A stretch of 64,000 nucleotides of DNA from an uncultured Parabacteroides sp. (lineage in GTDB: Bacteria; Bacteroidota; Bacteroidia; Bacteroidales; Tannerellaceae). The position numbers and the translations under genes are program-made. The DNA is taken from positions 1 through 64,000 of the forward strand of contig CAKVBA010000009.1 of NCBI GenBank assembly GCA_934725305.1. The letters run 5' to 3'. Under the pieces are notes generated by a model, which worked only from the letters and a program-made list of their open reading frames with translations, searched no databases and was not told the DNA's origin. Of this stretch, positions 42,364-52,705 are shown piece by piece (positions within the stretch are counted from its first letter, which is position 1; every line of letters starts with the position of its first letter).

Positions 42364-45300
42364 ATGGTTAAATTCTTATTACAACGGCCTATAGCCGTGC
42401 TGATGGCTTTTACCGCCTGCTTCATTATGGGACTGGTAACCTACTTTACCATACCTATCTCGCTGCTTCCCGATATTGCCATTCCGGAGATTACCATCCA
42501 GGTGGCTAAGCCCAATGCTTCGGCACGCGAGTTGGAGAATACGGTTGTAAAGCCGATTCGTCAGCAGCTGATGCAGGTGGCGGCTCTGCGGGATATTCAG
42601 AGTGAGACACGCGATGGCGCCGGCATCATCCGCCTGAGTTTCGACTTCGGTACCGACACCGACTTGGCCTTTATTGAGGTGAACGAGAAGATTGATGCCT
42701 CTATGAACTATCTGCCTCGTGAGGTGGAACGGCCGCGCGTGATCAAGGCAAGTGCCACCGATATTCCGGTCTTTTATCTGAATCTGACCTTAAAGAGCGA
42801 TTATAGCGAGAGTGCTTTTCTGGAGCTGTGTCAATATGCCGAGACCGTTATCAAGCGACGGATCGAGCAGTTGCCCGAAGTGGCGATGGTGGACGTGACC
42901 GGGTTGCAGAAGCGAGTGTTGCAGATTGAGCCGGATCTGAAGATGCTGGAGATGACGGGAATCACCCTGAACGACCTGGAGTTGGCCCTGAATGCCAATA
43001 ACATTGAGCCGGGCAGCATGACGGTGCGCGATGGCTATTATGAATATAACATCAAGTTCTCCACCCTGTTGCGCACGCCCGAGGATGTAGAGAATATCTA
43101 TATTCGCAAGCACGACCGCATCTTTCAGCTGAAAGAGTTGGCGCAAATCAAAGTGGTGTCGGAAAAAGAGACCGGTCTGTCTCTTTCGAACGGAAAGCGA
43201 GCCGTTACCTTGGCCATCATCAAGCAGACCGACGAGAATATGGACCGCATGAAGGAGGCCTTGCAAGAGGTGACCGACCATTTCGCCTCTCTCTATCCCA
43301 ATATGCACTTTTCGGTGAGCCGCAACCAGACGGAGCTGCTCGATTATACCATCTCAAACCTGAAGCAGAATCTTTCTTTGGGCTTCTTGTTTATCGGAAT
43401 CGTGGCGCTGCTTTTCCTGGGCGACTTCAAGAGCCCGACCGTGATCGGACTCAGTATGGTGGTCAGTCTGATTATCAGCTTTCTGTTCTTCTATCTCTTT
43501 CATATGTCGCTCAACATCGTCTCGCTGTCCGGGCTGATCTTGGCCCTGGGTATGATGATAGACAGCTCCATCATTGTGACGGAAAACATTGTCCAATATC
43601 GGGCACGCGGATGCAGCTTGGAAGAGGCGTGTGCCAAGGGAACCACAGAGGTGATTACACCGATGCTCAGCTCCACCTTTACCACCATAGCCGTGTTTGT
43701 CCCATTGGTGTTTATGAGTGGTATCGCCGGAGCCATCTTCTATGATCAGGCTTTTGCCGTGACGGTGGGGTTGATGGTCTCTTATTTCACCGGTATCATG
43801 TTGTTGCCGGTGCTCTACAAGCTGATCTATGGCATGCCGCCGGCGAAGCACCGTTTGCTTCAGTGGAAGATTCCGAATGTGGTGAAAGAGCATACGCTAG
43901 ACCGCTTTTATGATGCCGGGATAGACTGGATATTTGACCATAAGAAGCTGACCTTGTTGTTTATCGCTGTCTCTCTGCCTTTGTGTGTCATACTCTTTTA
44001 TCTGATTCCCAAAAGCAGGATGCCCCAGATCGACCAGAATGAGCTGATAGCCCATATCGAATGGAACGAAAACATCTATATCGGAGAAAACGGTAAGCGT
44101 GTGGAGCAGCTGTTTGCCCAGATTGCCGGCGAGGTAGAAGAATATACCGCCTATGTGGGGCAACAACAGTTCCTGCTGAACCGGGATGGCGATCTCTCTG
44201 CTTCGGAGACCGAACTCTACTTCAAGACACAAGAGACCGAAGCCATTGCCCCTTTACAGGCAAAGATTACCCGCTGGTTGGACGAAAACTATCCGGATGC
44301 GGTCTTTTCCTTCTCGCCGCCGATAACGGTCTTTGAGAAGCTGTTTGTGACCGGCGAAGCCGATATCGTGGCCGAACTTTATACACGAAATCGGGCAGAG
44401 ACTTTGGAAGCGCAGACACTCTATGCCTTGGAATCGAAGGTGAAATCGACCACAGGAGAGACACCGGTTGGAGTTGCCTTTGATACACAATTGAACCTCT
44501 CGATAGACCGCCAGAAGCTGTTGCTTTATCAGGTGAACTACAACGATGTGCATCGTTTGCTGAAGACCGCATTCAAAGAGCATGAAGTGGCCACTCTTCG
44601 TTCGTATCAGCAATATATGCCGATTGTGTTGGCCGGCAACGATCAGACAGTCTATGACATATTGCAACATACGCTGGTGAAGACGCAGGCAGACGAGAAG
44701 GGACAGAGCGAATCTATCCCGTTGCAGTCGTTGGTGAGAGTGACAAAGGGAAGCGATCTGAAGACCATCACGGCCGGACGAAACGGTGAATACATTCCAT
44801 TCAGCTTCTATGAGGTGAAGGAGCCGGAGAAGCTGATGACACAGGTGGAGAAGCTGGGCGGACGGCAATGGGACATCAATTTCTCGGGCAGCTTCTTCTC
44901 GAATCGGCAGATGCTGAATGAGCTGGTGGTAATCTTGTTTCTGTCCGTTTTGTTGATGTATTTTATCTTGGCAGCCCAGTTTGAGAGCTTCTTACAACCC
45001 TTGGTTGTGCTGATTGAGATTCCGATTGACGTGGCCGCCTCGTTGTTGGTGCTTTGGCTGTGCGGACATACGGTGAACCTGATGAGTGCCATCGGTATTG
45101 TGGTGACCTGCGGTATCATCATCAACGACTCCATCCTGAAACTGGATTCAATCAATGAGCTGCGCAAAGAGGGCATGCCATTGATGGAGGCGATACATGA
45201 GGCCGGACGCCGCCGTTTGCGCCCGATCATCATGACCTCGCTGACCACTATCTTTGGCATGGTTCCCTTGTTGTTCTCGTTCGACATGGGTAGCGAGTTG

Positions 45301-45408
45301 CAGAAGCCATTGGCGATAGCGATGATCTCTGCCATGCTGATTGGTACGGCCGTCAGTCTGTTTATCATCCCGCTGGTCTATTGGTTTATCTATCATCGAA
45401 AAGTATAA
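42364..45408 (+). CDS. RND-family efflux pump 1 (AcrB/MdtB-like)
   Basis: A 1014-residue, 12-helix pump of usual RND length. The helix-4 motif is LGMMIDSSIIVTENI: Asp400 is kept but the second Asp of the AcrB pair is Ser401, an arrangement seen in metal-type and several hydrophobe-type pumps. The GXXXDXXXXXXPR-like motif near the start, the helix-10 motif (IGIVVTCGIIINDSI) and the C-terminal LRPIIMTSLTTIFGMVPL are present. It overlaps the frame of the next gene but its stop is 15 bp before the chosen TolC start. Substrates are unknown. Confidence 0.93.
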   Translation: MVKFLLQRPIAVLMAFTACFIMGLVTYFTIPISLLPDIAIPEITIQVAKPNASARELENTVVKPIRQQLMQVAALRDIQSETRDGAGIIRLSFDFGTDTDLAFIEVNEKIDASMNYLPREVERPRVIKASATDIPVFYLNLTLKSDYSESAFLELCQYAETVIKRRIEQLPEVAMVDVTGLQKRVLQIEPDLKMLEMTGITLNDLELALNANNIEPGSMTVRDGYYEYNIKFSTLLRTPEDVENIYIRKHDRIFQLKELAQIKVVSEKETGLSLSNGKRAVTLAIIKQTDENMDRMKEALQEVTDHFASLYPNMHFSVSRNQTELLDYTISNLKQNLSLGFLFIGIVALLFLGDFKSPTVIGLSMVVSLIISFLFFYLFHMSLNIVSLSGLILALGMMIDSSIIVTENIVQYRARGCSLEEACAKGTTEVITPMLSSTFTTIAVFVPLVFMSGIAGAIFYDQAFAVTVGLMVSYFTGIMLLPVLYKLIYGMPPAKHRLLQWKIPNVVKEHTLDRFYDAGIDWIFDHKKLTLLFIAVSLPLCVILFYLIPKSRMPQIDQNELIAHIEWNENIYIGENGKRVEQLFAQIAGEVEEYTAYVGQQQFLLNRDGDLSASETELYFKTQETEAIAPLQAKITRWLDENYPDAVFSFSPPITVFEKLFVTGEADIVAELYTRNRAETLEAQTLYALESKVKSTTGETPVGVAFDTQLNLSIDRQKLLLYQVNYNDVHRLLKTAFKEHEVATLRSYQQYMPIVLAGNDQTVYDILQHTLVKTQADEKGQSESIPLQSLVRVTKGSDLKTITAGRNGEYIPFSFYEVKEPEKLMTQVEKLGGRQWDINFSGSFFSNRQMLNELVVILFLSVLLMYFILAAQFESFLQPLVVLIEIPIDVAASLLVLWLCGHTVNLMSAIGIVVTCGIIINDSILKLDSINELRKEGMPLMEAIHEAGRRRLRPIIMTSLTTIFGMVPLLFSFDMGSELQKPLAIAMISAMLIGTAVSLFIIPLVYWFIYHRKV

Positions 45409-45422
45409 AAGGAGAAGTATCT

Positions 45423-46949
45423 ATGAAGTATAAAGCGAATCATCTTATGAGATATAGCGGCTGGCCCGTCGGCCTTGTAGCCATGATCTTCCTGCTGATC
45501 TGTCCGGCTCTTTCGGTAAATAGCTTGGCGCAGACACGCACCTTGTCGCTCGAGCAGACCATCTCGTTGGCGGCAGACAGCTCGTTGGAGGCCTTTCGCA
45601 CGAAGAACCTGTTTTTGTCCGGCTATTGGCAATACCGCACTTTCAAGGCAGGACGACTTCCCAGTCTGACCTTAGACCTGATTCCGGCTCAGTATATCCG
45701 TAATATTACGCGTCGCTACGACTCGGGAGCCGATGTGGATATCTATCGTAGCCAACAGTCTTATTATGCCAGTGGAAGTTTGGAGATCAAACAAAACTTC
45801 GACCTGCTTGGCGGTACCTTCATTTTGGATACCGACTTGGGTTATATGCGCAACTTTGGAGATCATACCGGCAATCAGTTTACCACCGTGCCTATCCGTA
45901 TCGGTTATTCTCAAGCACTTGTGGGCTATAACCCTTTCCGATGGGAGCGGAAGATAGAACCGCTGAAATATGAAAAGGCCAAGAAAGAGCTACTCTATAA
46001 CATAGAGACAATCAGCGAGCAGGCCACCGTTCATTTCTTTACGTTGGCTATGGCTCAGGCAGAGTATGATTTGGCGAAAGAGAATGTGGCTTCGACCGAT
46101 ACACTGTATCGTACCGGACAAGAGCGTCATAAGATTGCCGCCATCAGTCAGGCCGAACTGCTCACCCTGAAGCTGGATGCGGTGAATGCGCGTAATGCCT
46201 ATCAGAATGCCGACATAGCCCTGAAGAGAGCCATGTTTAGTTTGGCTTCGTTCTTGAACTTTGACAAGAATAGCGACATCCGGTTGCGCTTGCCCGGCCG
46301 CCCCAAAGATATGCAGATCTATGTGGATGAGGCTTTGCAGCTGGCCCGTGAGAATAATCCCCGCTTCCTGGAGCTGAAGCAGCAGGTGCTCGAAGCCGAA
46401 CAAGAGGTGGATCACACGAAGAAACAGGCCATGTTTAATGCTGCTATCAGTGCCAGTATCGGTTTTAACCAGGTGGCCACCCGATTCAAAGATGCCTATC
46501 GCGACCCGCTGCGTCAGGATGTGGTTACGGTGTCGCTTTCTATTCCGCTGGTCGATTGGGGCGTGCTGAGAGGAAAGCACAACATCGCCAAGAACAACTT
46601 GAATGTGGCACAGATATCGGCACGTCAAGAGGAGCTGACAGTCGAAGAGGATGTGATTATGACGGTTGGCGACTTCAATGTGCAGCAAAACCAAATTGCC
46701 AGTGCCGAAGAGGCGTTGGATCTGGCGGTGATGGCCTATGCCGAGACCAAGCAGCGGTTTATGATCGGCAAGGCCGACATCAATAGCCTGACCTTGTCTC
46801 TTAACCGTCAGCAAGAGGCTCAGCGCAACTATATCTCAGCTTTGCAGAACTATTGGCTGAGTTATTTCAAGATACGGAAACTGACATTGCACGACTTTGA
46901 AACAGGACTGTCGCTCTCTCGTGAGTTCGATTTCACGTATGGATTGTAA
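45423..46949 (+). CDS. TolC-family outer membrane protein of the RND operon
   Basis: A 508-residue OEP protein. I chose ATG 45423, behind AAAGGAG, over the longer frame at 45381, which lies inside the pump gene. The signal peptide ends about SLAQ (residue 36). Helices characteristic of TolC (KYEKAKKELLYNIETISEQA, EYDLAKENVASTDTLYRTGQ) flank beta strands. It sits between the two RND pump genes, which suggests one common exit duct for both. Confidence 0.92.
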   Translation: MKYKANHLMRYSGWPVGLVAMIFLLICPALSVNSLAQTRTLSLEQTISLAADSSLEAFRTKNLFLSGYWQYRTFKAGRLPSLTLDLIPAQYIRNITRRYDSGADVDIYRSQQSYYASGSLEIKQNFDLLGGTFILDTDLGYMRNFGDHTGNQFTTVPIRIGYSQALVGYNPFRWERKIEPLKYEKAKKELLYNIETISEQATVHFFTLAMAQAEYDLAKENVASTDTLYRTGQERHKIAAISQAELLTLKLDAVNARNAYQNADIALKRAMFSLASFLNFDKNSDIRLRLPGRPKDMQIYVDEALQLARENNPRFLELKQQVLEAEQEVDHTKKQAMFNAAISASIGFNQVATRFKDAYRDPLRQDVVTVSLSIPLVDWGVLRGKHNIAKNNLNVAQISARQEELTVEEDVIMTVGDFNVQQNQIASAEEALDLAVMAYAETKQRFMIGKADINSLTLSLNRQQEAQRNYISALQNYWLSYFKIRKLTLHDFETGLSLSREFDFTYGL

Positions 46950-46964
46950 CGAATAGAATTGGAA

Positions 46965-49900
46965 ATGGATAAATCTCCCAACATATCGCCTTTTACCATC
47001 ATTGTCTCATTCTTGTGTGTGGCATTGGCCGGACTTACCTTTATTCCGCTTTTGCCCATCAAGTTGTCGCCGTCGCGCACATTGCCTAAGTTGACGGTGA
47101 GCTACAGCATGCCCAACCATTCGGCGCGTGTGATCGAGATGGAGGTGACATCGCGCTTAGAGTCGATGTTGGCCCGTATCAAAGGGGTGAAGGAGATTCA
47201 TTCGCTTTCCGGTAACGGATCGGGACGAGTCACGATAGAGCTGGACAAGCACACCAATGTGGAGGCTGCCCGCTTTGAGGCGTCAACGATTGTGAGGCAG
47301 ACATGGCCCGGTTTGCCCGATGGACTGAGCTATCCCATCTTGGAGATGAGCCGGCCCGACGACGAAGTGTCCGGACCCTTTATGGCCTATACACTCAATG
47401 CCTCCGCTACTCCCGTCTTTATCCAGCAGTTTGCCGAAGATCAGATCAAACCGCGGTTGGCCGCACTTCCGGGCGTCTATCGTATCGAGGTGCGCGGAGC
47501 CACGCCGATGGAGTGGCGGCTGGAATATGACAACCGCCAGCTGGTGGCAATGGGCATAACCACGTCTGACATTCAGCGTGCCATCTCTCAATATTATGGT
47601 AAGGAGTTTTTGGGCATCGGTGGCGTAGAGATAAACGGCAAGGAACAGTGGATTCGTCTGGCCTTGGTTCCGGAGCATCCAAACAAAGGATTTGAGGTTT
47701 CGCGTATCACGGTTGTCAACAAAGAGGGCAAACTGGTCCGGCTGGATCAGCTCTTGAAGGTGAGCCGCCGGGAAGAGGCGCCACAAAGCTATTACCGCAT
47801 CAATGGATTAAATTCGATCTATCTCTCCATTTGGGCCGAAGAGACCGCCAACCAACTCGACTTGGCCAACCGCATCAAAGAGCAGATGCAGCAGATTCAT
47901 AATCTGTTGCCCCAAGGCTATGAGATCCATTCCAGCTATGATGCCACGGAGTATATCCGCAAAGAGCTGAATAAGATCTATGTGCGCACCGGACTGACCA
48001 TCTTGATTCTTCTCCTCTTTGTCTTGCTTATCACCCGTAATGTGCGCTATCTGTTTCTGATTGTGGTCAGCCTCAGTGTCAATCTCTGTATAGCCATCAT
48101 CTTTTTCTATCTGTTCCGGTTGGAGATACAGCTCTATTCCTTGGCCGGCATCACCATCTCGTTGAGCCTGGTAATCGACAATACCATTGTGATGACCGAC
48201 CATATCCGCAACCGTCATAACCGGAAGGCATTTCTTTCCATTCTGACGGCCACACTGACCACGATGGGCGCCTTGGTGATTATCTTCTTCCTGGATGAAT
48301 CGATCCGTCTGAATCTGCAAGACTTTGCCGCCGTAGTGATCATCAACCTTGCCGTGTCGCTGTTTGTTGCACTCTTCTTTGTGCCGGCATTGCTGGAGAA
48401 GCTGGGACTAAGCGAAGAGGAATCGTCCCTTTCGGCAGCTGCTGAGTCCGCTCCGGTTCGTCTGCACCGTCTGAAAAGAGTTAGAGCCTTCTACCGCCGT
48501 TTCCCGATCTATTTCAATCGCTACTATCAGGCACAGATCCGTCTGCTCTGTCGCTGGAAGAAGACTGCCTGTTTCGCCTTGCTGATGGCCTTTGGTCTGC
48601 CGGTCTTTCTGCTGCCCAATCAGATCAAGATGGAAGACAAGGATAAGAACTACACAGCCGTTGACACCTTCTTGATAGACCACTACAATCGTTTCATGGC
48701 CAATCCGTTCTATAAAGAGAAGGTGAAGCCGGTCATAAACAAGGCTTTGGGCGGCACCTTGCGCCTGTTTGTCGATAAGGTCTATAACGGAAGCTATTTC
48801 ACCCGCAGCGACGAAGTGGTGCTTTCGGTAAAAGCCTCTATGCCCAATGGCACCACACTGCCTCAGATGAATCATCTGATTGGGCGGATGGAGTCTTATC
48901 TGAGCACCTTTACTGATATCCGACAGTTCCAGACAACCATCCACAATGCTCGTCAGGCATCTATCCAGATCTACTTTACCAAAGAGGCAGAGCGGAGCGG
49001 TTTTCCCTATCTGCTGAAGAGTAAGGTTATCAGCAAAGCCCTGGAGCTGGGCGGAGGAAGCTGGAGTGTGTTTGGCCTGATGGATCAGGGCTTCAGCAAC
49101 AATGTGCGAGAGAATGCCGGATCGTTCCGCATCGAGATGTTTGGCTACAACTATGATGAGCTATATGAGTGGGCCGAGAAGTTGAAAGAGCGGCTTTTGT
49201 CGTACCGACGCATCAAAGAGGTGCAGATCAATTCCGAGTTTTCCTGGTGGAAAGACGATTATCAGGAATATTATTTCAAGTTGAACAAAGCCCGTATGGC
49301 GCAGGAGCATATCCAGCCCATTGATCTGTTCGGCTCGCTTTATCCGTTGTTTGGCAAAGATATCTATTGCGGCTCGCTGGAGGGCGATAACAGTTTGGAG
49401 AAGATAAAGCTCTCTTCTCGTCAGTCCGACGACTATGATATCTGGAATATGCAATATACGCCACAGAGCATTGCCGGCAAATCCTATAAGCTGTCGGAAC
49501 TGGCCACGGTTGAGAAGGGACAGATGCCTCAGTCTGTTGCCAAGGTCAATCAGCAATACCGCCTTTGCCTGCAGTATGAATACATCGGTTCATCCAACCA
49601 GGGCGAAAAGCTGCAGAAGCGCGAACTGGCGGCATTCAATGCCCAGTTGCCCATGGGCTATAAAGCAGAGTCGGACAACCGTTCATGGAGTTTCGGTATA
49701 GACAACAACAAGCCCTATCTGTTGCTGCTACTGATTGTTGTGATCATCTTCTTTACCACCAGTATTCTCTTCAATTCGTTGAAGCAGCCATTGGCGGTGA
49801 TCTTTGTCATCCCCATCTCTTATATCGGAGTGTTCCTGACGTTCTATACTTTCCGCCTCAATTTCGACCAAGGCGGATTTGCCTCCTTCGTGTTGCTTTG

Positions 49901-50189
49901 CGGCATCACGGTTAATGCCAGTATCTATATCCTGAATGAATATAACCAGTTGCGCGAAGCTCATCCCGCATTGCCGGCCATCAAGCTCTATATCAAGGCA
50001 TGGAGTGCCAAGATTACACCTATCTTCCTGACGGTTATATCCACTATCTTAGGCTTTATACCCTTTATGTTAGGACCCGACAAAGAGGCCTTTTGGTTTC
50101 CTTTGGCAGCCGGCACCATTGGAGGATTGGTTATGTCTGTCATCGGCATCTTCTTCTATCTGCCGCTCTTCACCTTGAAAAAGTGGTGA
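46965..50189 (+). CDS. RND-family efflux pump 2 (divergent)
   Basis: A 1074-residue pump, slightly longer than pump 1 and clearly divergent from it. Start at ATG 46965 (a TTG two codons upstream is also in frame). Helix 4 has LSLVIDNTIVMTDHI with Asp405 followed by Asn406, so again a single Asp. A longer periplasmic insert occurs after helix 6. The last segments (GFASFVLLCGITVNASIYIL, ITPIFLTVISTILGFIPFML) fit helices 10-12. With one adaptor and one TolC for two different pumps it recalls MdtBC-type hetero-trimers, an inference from gene order. Confidence 0.9.
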   Translation: MDKSPNISPFTIIVSFLCVALAGLTFIPLLPIKLSPSRTLPKLTVSYSMPNHSARVIEMEVTSRLESMLARIKGVKEIHSLSGNGSGRVTIELDKHTNVEAARFEASTIVRQTWPGLPDGLSYPILEMSRPDDEVSGPFMAYTLNASATPVFIQQFAEDQIKPRLAALPGVYRIEVRGATPMEWRLEYDNRQLVAMGITTSDIQRAISQYYGKEFLGIGGVEINGKEQWIRLALVPEHPNKGFEVSRITVVNKEGKLVRLDQLLKVSRREEAPQSYYRINGLNSIYLSIWAEETANQLDLANRIKEQMQQIHNLLPQGYEIHSSYDATEYIRKELNKIYVRTGLTILILLLFVLLITRNVRYLFLIVVSLSVNLCIAIIFFYLFRLEIQLYSLAGITISLSLVIDNTIVMTDHIRNRHNRKAFLSILTATLTTMGALVIIFFLDESIRLNLQDFAAVVIINLAVSLFVALFFVPALLEKLGLSEEESSLSAAAESAPVRLHRLKRVRAFYRRFPIYFNRYYQAQIRLLCRWKKTACFALLMAFGLPVFLLPNQIKMEDKDKNYTAVDTFLIDHYNRFMANPFYKEKVKPVINKALGGTLRLFVDKVYNGSYFTRSDEVVLSVKASMPNGTTLPQMNHLIGRMESYLSTFTDIRQFQTTIHNARQASIQIYFTKEAERSGFPYLLKSKVISKALELGGGSWSVFGLMDQGFSNNVRENAGSFRIEMFGYNYDELYEWAEKLKERLLSYRRIKEVQINSEFSWWKDDYQEYYFKLNKARMAQEHIQPIDLFGSLYPLFGKDIYCGSLEGDNSLEKIKLSSRQSDDYDIWNMQYTPQSIAGKSYKLSELATVEKGQMPQSVAKVNQQYRLCLQYEYIGSSNQGEKLQKRELAAFNAQLPMGYKAESDNRSWSFGIDNNKPYLLLLLIVVIIFFTTSILFNSLKQPLAVIFVIPISYIGVFLTFYTFRLNFDQGGFASFVLLCGITVNASIYILNEYNQLREAHPALPAIKLYIKAWSAKITPIFLTVISTILGFIPFMLGPDKEAFWFPLAAGTIGGLVMSVIGIFFYLPLFTLKKW

Positions 50190-50241
50190 AGCCCGTTTGT
50201 GATTCTAATCTGCTGCCGTTTCCATTTCTCCGGAAAGATAT

Positions 50242-50249
50242 TATCTTTG
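50242..50249 (+). promoter_or_regulatory. -7 box of the GH92 gene
   Basis: TATCTTTG matches TAnnTTTG, 52 bp before the ATG. GTTTCC lies near -33 instead of TTTG. Confidence 0.5.
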
Positions 50250-50300
50250 TGGAATCGAAAACACAACAGGTTATATAGTTAGACACAAATAATAAGATTC

Positions 50301-52520
50301 ATGAAAAATTACCCATTGTTGGCGTTCTCCTTACTGGCTTTGGCAGCCTGTTCGCCCGAAAAGAAACAGGAGATGACGGCTGATTATACGCAATATGTCG
50401 ATCCGATGATTGGTACAGATTTCACAGGCAACACTTATCCGGGTGCGCAGGTGCCTTTTGGCATGGTACAATTGAGTCCGGACAATGGTCTGCCAGGTTG
50501 GGACCGTATTTCCGGCTATTTCTATCCCGACACAACAATTGCCGGGTTTAGTCACACCCATCTTTCCGGCACAGGCGCAGGCGATCTGTATGATATCTCC
50601 TTTATGCCGGTGACTCGTCCCTATAAAGAGGGCGCTGATCCATTGGGAATCTATTCCACCTTTTCACACAACGACGAGGCGTCATCAGCCGGCTATTACC
50701 GCGTATTGCTTCAAGACTATAATATCAATGTAGAGCTGACGGCAACCGAACGTTGTGGCGTACAGCGTTACACCTTCCCCGAGGCCGATGCTTCGGTCTT
50801 CCTGAATCTGAAGAAGGCCATGAACTGGGACTTTACGCTCGACTCACGTATCGAGGTGATCGACTCGTTCACCATACGCGGCTATCGCATCTCGAGCGGT
50901 TGGTCTCCCAAACAGCATATCTATTTCCAGACACGTTTCTCCAAGCCGTTTGCTGCTTGCCAGATTGACACGACCTCTATCTTTGTGAAGAAGGATGAAT
51001 GGTCGGGCACAGCTTATGTGGCACGCTTCGATTTCCAGACGAAGAGAGATGAACAGATTGTCGTTACTACGGCCGTTTCCGGTGTGAGCATGGAGGGCGC
51101 AGCACAGAATATGAAGGCCGAGGCTGCTCATGACGATTTCGATCAATATCAGGCCGAGGCAGCTGCTAAGTGGAACAGCCGTCTGGCCAAGATTGAGGTG
51201 ACCAGCCCGGATGCCGATGACAAGACCAAGTTCTATACGGCACTTTATCACACGATGATAGCTCCAACCATCTATAGCGATGTGGATGGCTCTTATTTTG
51301 GCCCCGACGGAAAGATTCATAAGGCTGATGGCTGGACCAATTATTCAACCTTCTCGTTGTGGGATACTTATCGGGCCGCTCATCCGCTGTACACCTATAT
51401 CGAGCCGGAGAGAACTGCCGACATGATCCAGTGTTTCCTGCATTTCTATGAACAGCATGGAGCGTTGCCGTTGTGGAATCTCTATGGACACGAAACCGAT
51501 ATGATGATTGGCTATCATGCTGTGCCGGTGATAGTGGATGCCTATCTGAAAGGCATGAGCGGCTTTGATGCCGAAAAGGCACTGGCAGCCTGTGTGGCTA
51601 CAGCCAACCGTGATACTTATCGTGGCATTGGTGACTATAAGACGAAGGGTTATGTGCCTGCTTATACCGACAAAAGCAGATGGGAGAACTGGTCGCTTTC
51701 CAAGACATTGGAATATGCCTACGACGATTACTGCATTGCCCGTATGGCCGATCAGATGGGTAAGAAGGAGATAGCAGCGGAGTTTTACCAACGTTCGCAG
51801 AACTATCGCAATGTCTATAATCCGGAGACATCCTTTATGCAGCCTCGCGATGAAAAGGGCCGGTTTGTGGAGCCGTTCAAGGCAGACAATTATACCGATG
51901 ATATTTGTGAGAGCAATGCTTGGCACTATTTCTGGTATGTACCGCAAGATCTGGAGGGTCTGATTGGTCTGGTGGGCGGTGAAGAGCGTTTCACTCAGAA
52001 GCTGGACAGTATGTTCACCTATGTGCCGGCCAGCAACGAAGATCTGCCAATCTTTAGCACCGGCATGATTGGTCAGTATGCACATGGCAACGAGCCGAGC
52101 CATCATGTCATCTATCTGTTCAACCGGGTGAAGCAGCCTTGGAAAACACAGAAGTATGTGGCACAGGTATTGCACGAGCTGTATAAAAACACACCGGACG
52201 GCATCTGTGGAAATGAAGATTGTGGACAGATGTCTGCTTGGTTTGTCTTCAGCTCTATGGGCTTTTATCCGGTCGATCCTGTGAGCGGACAATATGAGAT
52301 TGGTTCGCCCTTGTTTAAGGAGGTGAAGCTGCATCTTGCCAACGGAAAGGTGTTTACCGTGAAGGCTCCGGCCGTGGATAAGACAAATATCTATATTCAG
52401 TCGGTTAAGTTGAACGGTCAGCCCTACGACAAGAGCTATGTGACTCACGAACAGATTATGAATGGGTCAACACTTGAGTTTGAAATGGGCAGTGAGCCTG
52501 GACCGGTTTGGTATCAGTAG
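50301..52520 (+). CDS. GH92 alpha-mannosidase lipoprotein
   Basis: A 739-residue exported enzyme (lipobox LAAC, Cys17). GH92 landmarks: YVDPMIGTDFTGNTYPGAQVP start, SHTHLSGTGAGDLYD, LPLWNLYGHETDMMIGYHA, GQYAHGNEPSHH and GNEDCGQMSAWFVFSSMGFYP; the catalytic acid and base and the calcium site lie in these stretches. Such enzymes trim alpha-mannose from N-glycans or yeast mannan by inversion. It is a single gene without SusC/D neighbours. The histidine in YGHETD where many members have Asn (YGNETN) is a small deviation whose effect is unknown. Confidence 0.93.
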   Translation: MKNYPLLAFSLLALAACSPEKKQEMTADYTQYVDPMIGTDFTGNTYPGAQVPFGMVQLSPDNGLPGWDRISGYFYPDTTIAGFSHTHLSGTGAGDLYDISFMPVTRPYKEGADPLGIYSTFSHNDEASSAGYYRVLLQDYNINVELTATERCGVQRYTFPEADASVFLNLKKAMNWDFTLDSRIEVIDSFTIRGYRISSGWSPKQHIYFQTRFSKPFAACQIDTTSIFVKKDEWSGTAYVARFDFQTKRDEQIVVTTAVSGVSMEGAAQNMKAEAAHDDFDQYQAEAAAKWNSRLAKIEVTSPDADDKTKFYTALYHTMIAPTIYSDVDGSYFGPDGKIHKADGWTNYSTFSLWDTYRAAHPLYTYIEPERTADMIQCFLHFYEQHGALPLWNLYGHETDMMIGYHAVPVIVDAYLKGMSGFDAEKALAACVATANRDTYRGIGDYKTKGYVPAYTDKSRWENWSLSKTLEYAYDDYCIARMADQMGKKEIAAEFYQRSQNYRNVYNPETSFMQPRDEKGRFVEPFKADNYTDDICESNAWHYFWYVPQDLEGLIGLVGGEERFTQKLDSMFTYVPASNEDLPIFSTGMIGQYAHGNEPSHHVIYLFNRVKQPWKTQKYVAQVLHELYKNTPDGICGNEDCGQMSAWFVFSSMGFYPVDPVSGQYEIGSPLFKEVKLHLANGKVFTVKAPAVDKTNIYIQSVKLNGQPYDKSYVTHEQIMNGSTLEFEMGSEPGPVWYQ

Positions 52521-52584
52521 AGCTTCCTGTGAATGACCCATTGGCGTAATTACAATAATAGCGTTCAAATAGCGGAGTAACTCT

Positions 52585-52640
52585 TCTTTGCAGATGACGC
52601 ACCTTAAGAGGCTGCATCAAATGATGCAGCCTCTTTCAAG
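52585..52640 (+). terminator. GH92 terminator with a GGTGYGYCA half-element
   Basis: AAGAGGCTGCATCA (52606-52619) pairs perfectly with TGATGCAGCCTCTT (52622-52635) and T residues follow. TGACGCACC (52595-52603) precedes it, reading as GGTGCGTCATCTGCAAAG on the minus strand, like the elements near 22432 and 41038. Confidence 0.75.
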
Positions 52641-52685
52641 AGAGCCTATCCAATCCGACCGGAGAGCCTATCCGTTTTCAAAATG
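52636..52685 (-). repeat. Two extra 22-bp units beside the GH92 terminator
   Basis: GAGAGCCTATCC occurs twice, 22 bp apart, with continuations AATCCGACCG and GTTTTCAAAA. On the minus strand these read as units of the array grammar (GATAGGCTCTCCGGTCGGAT). They lie outside copy 4 proper. Confidence 0.5.
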
Positions 52686-52705
52686 GTGTTTAAACGTTAT
52701 TTAAT

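Noticed and set aside
45990..46814. Minus-strand frame of 274 codons inside the TolC-like gene
   Set aside because: Antisense shadow of a supported gene, with no start context or motif.
51345..52448. Long minus-strand frame (367 codons) opposite GH92
   Set aside because: It is antisense to a fully supported GH92 gene; the product is rich in His, Leu and Ile with no recognisable motif.
50301..52520. Polysaccharide utilisation locus around GH92, GH51 and GH20
   Set aside because: No SusC/SusD pair, SusR-type or ECF regulator nearby; genes have separate promoters and terminators.
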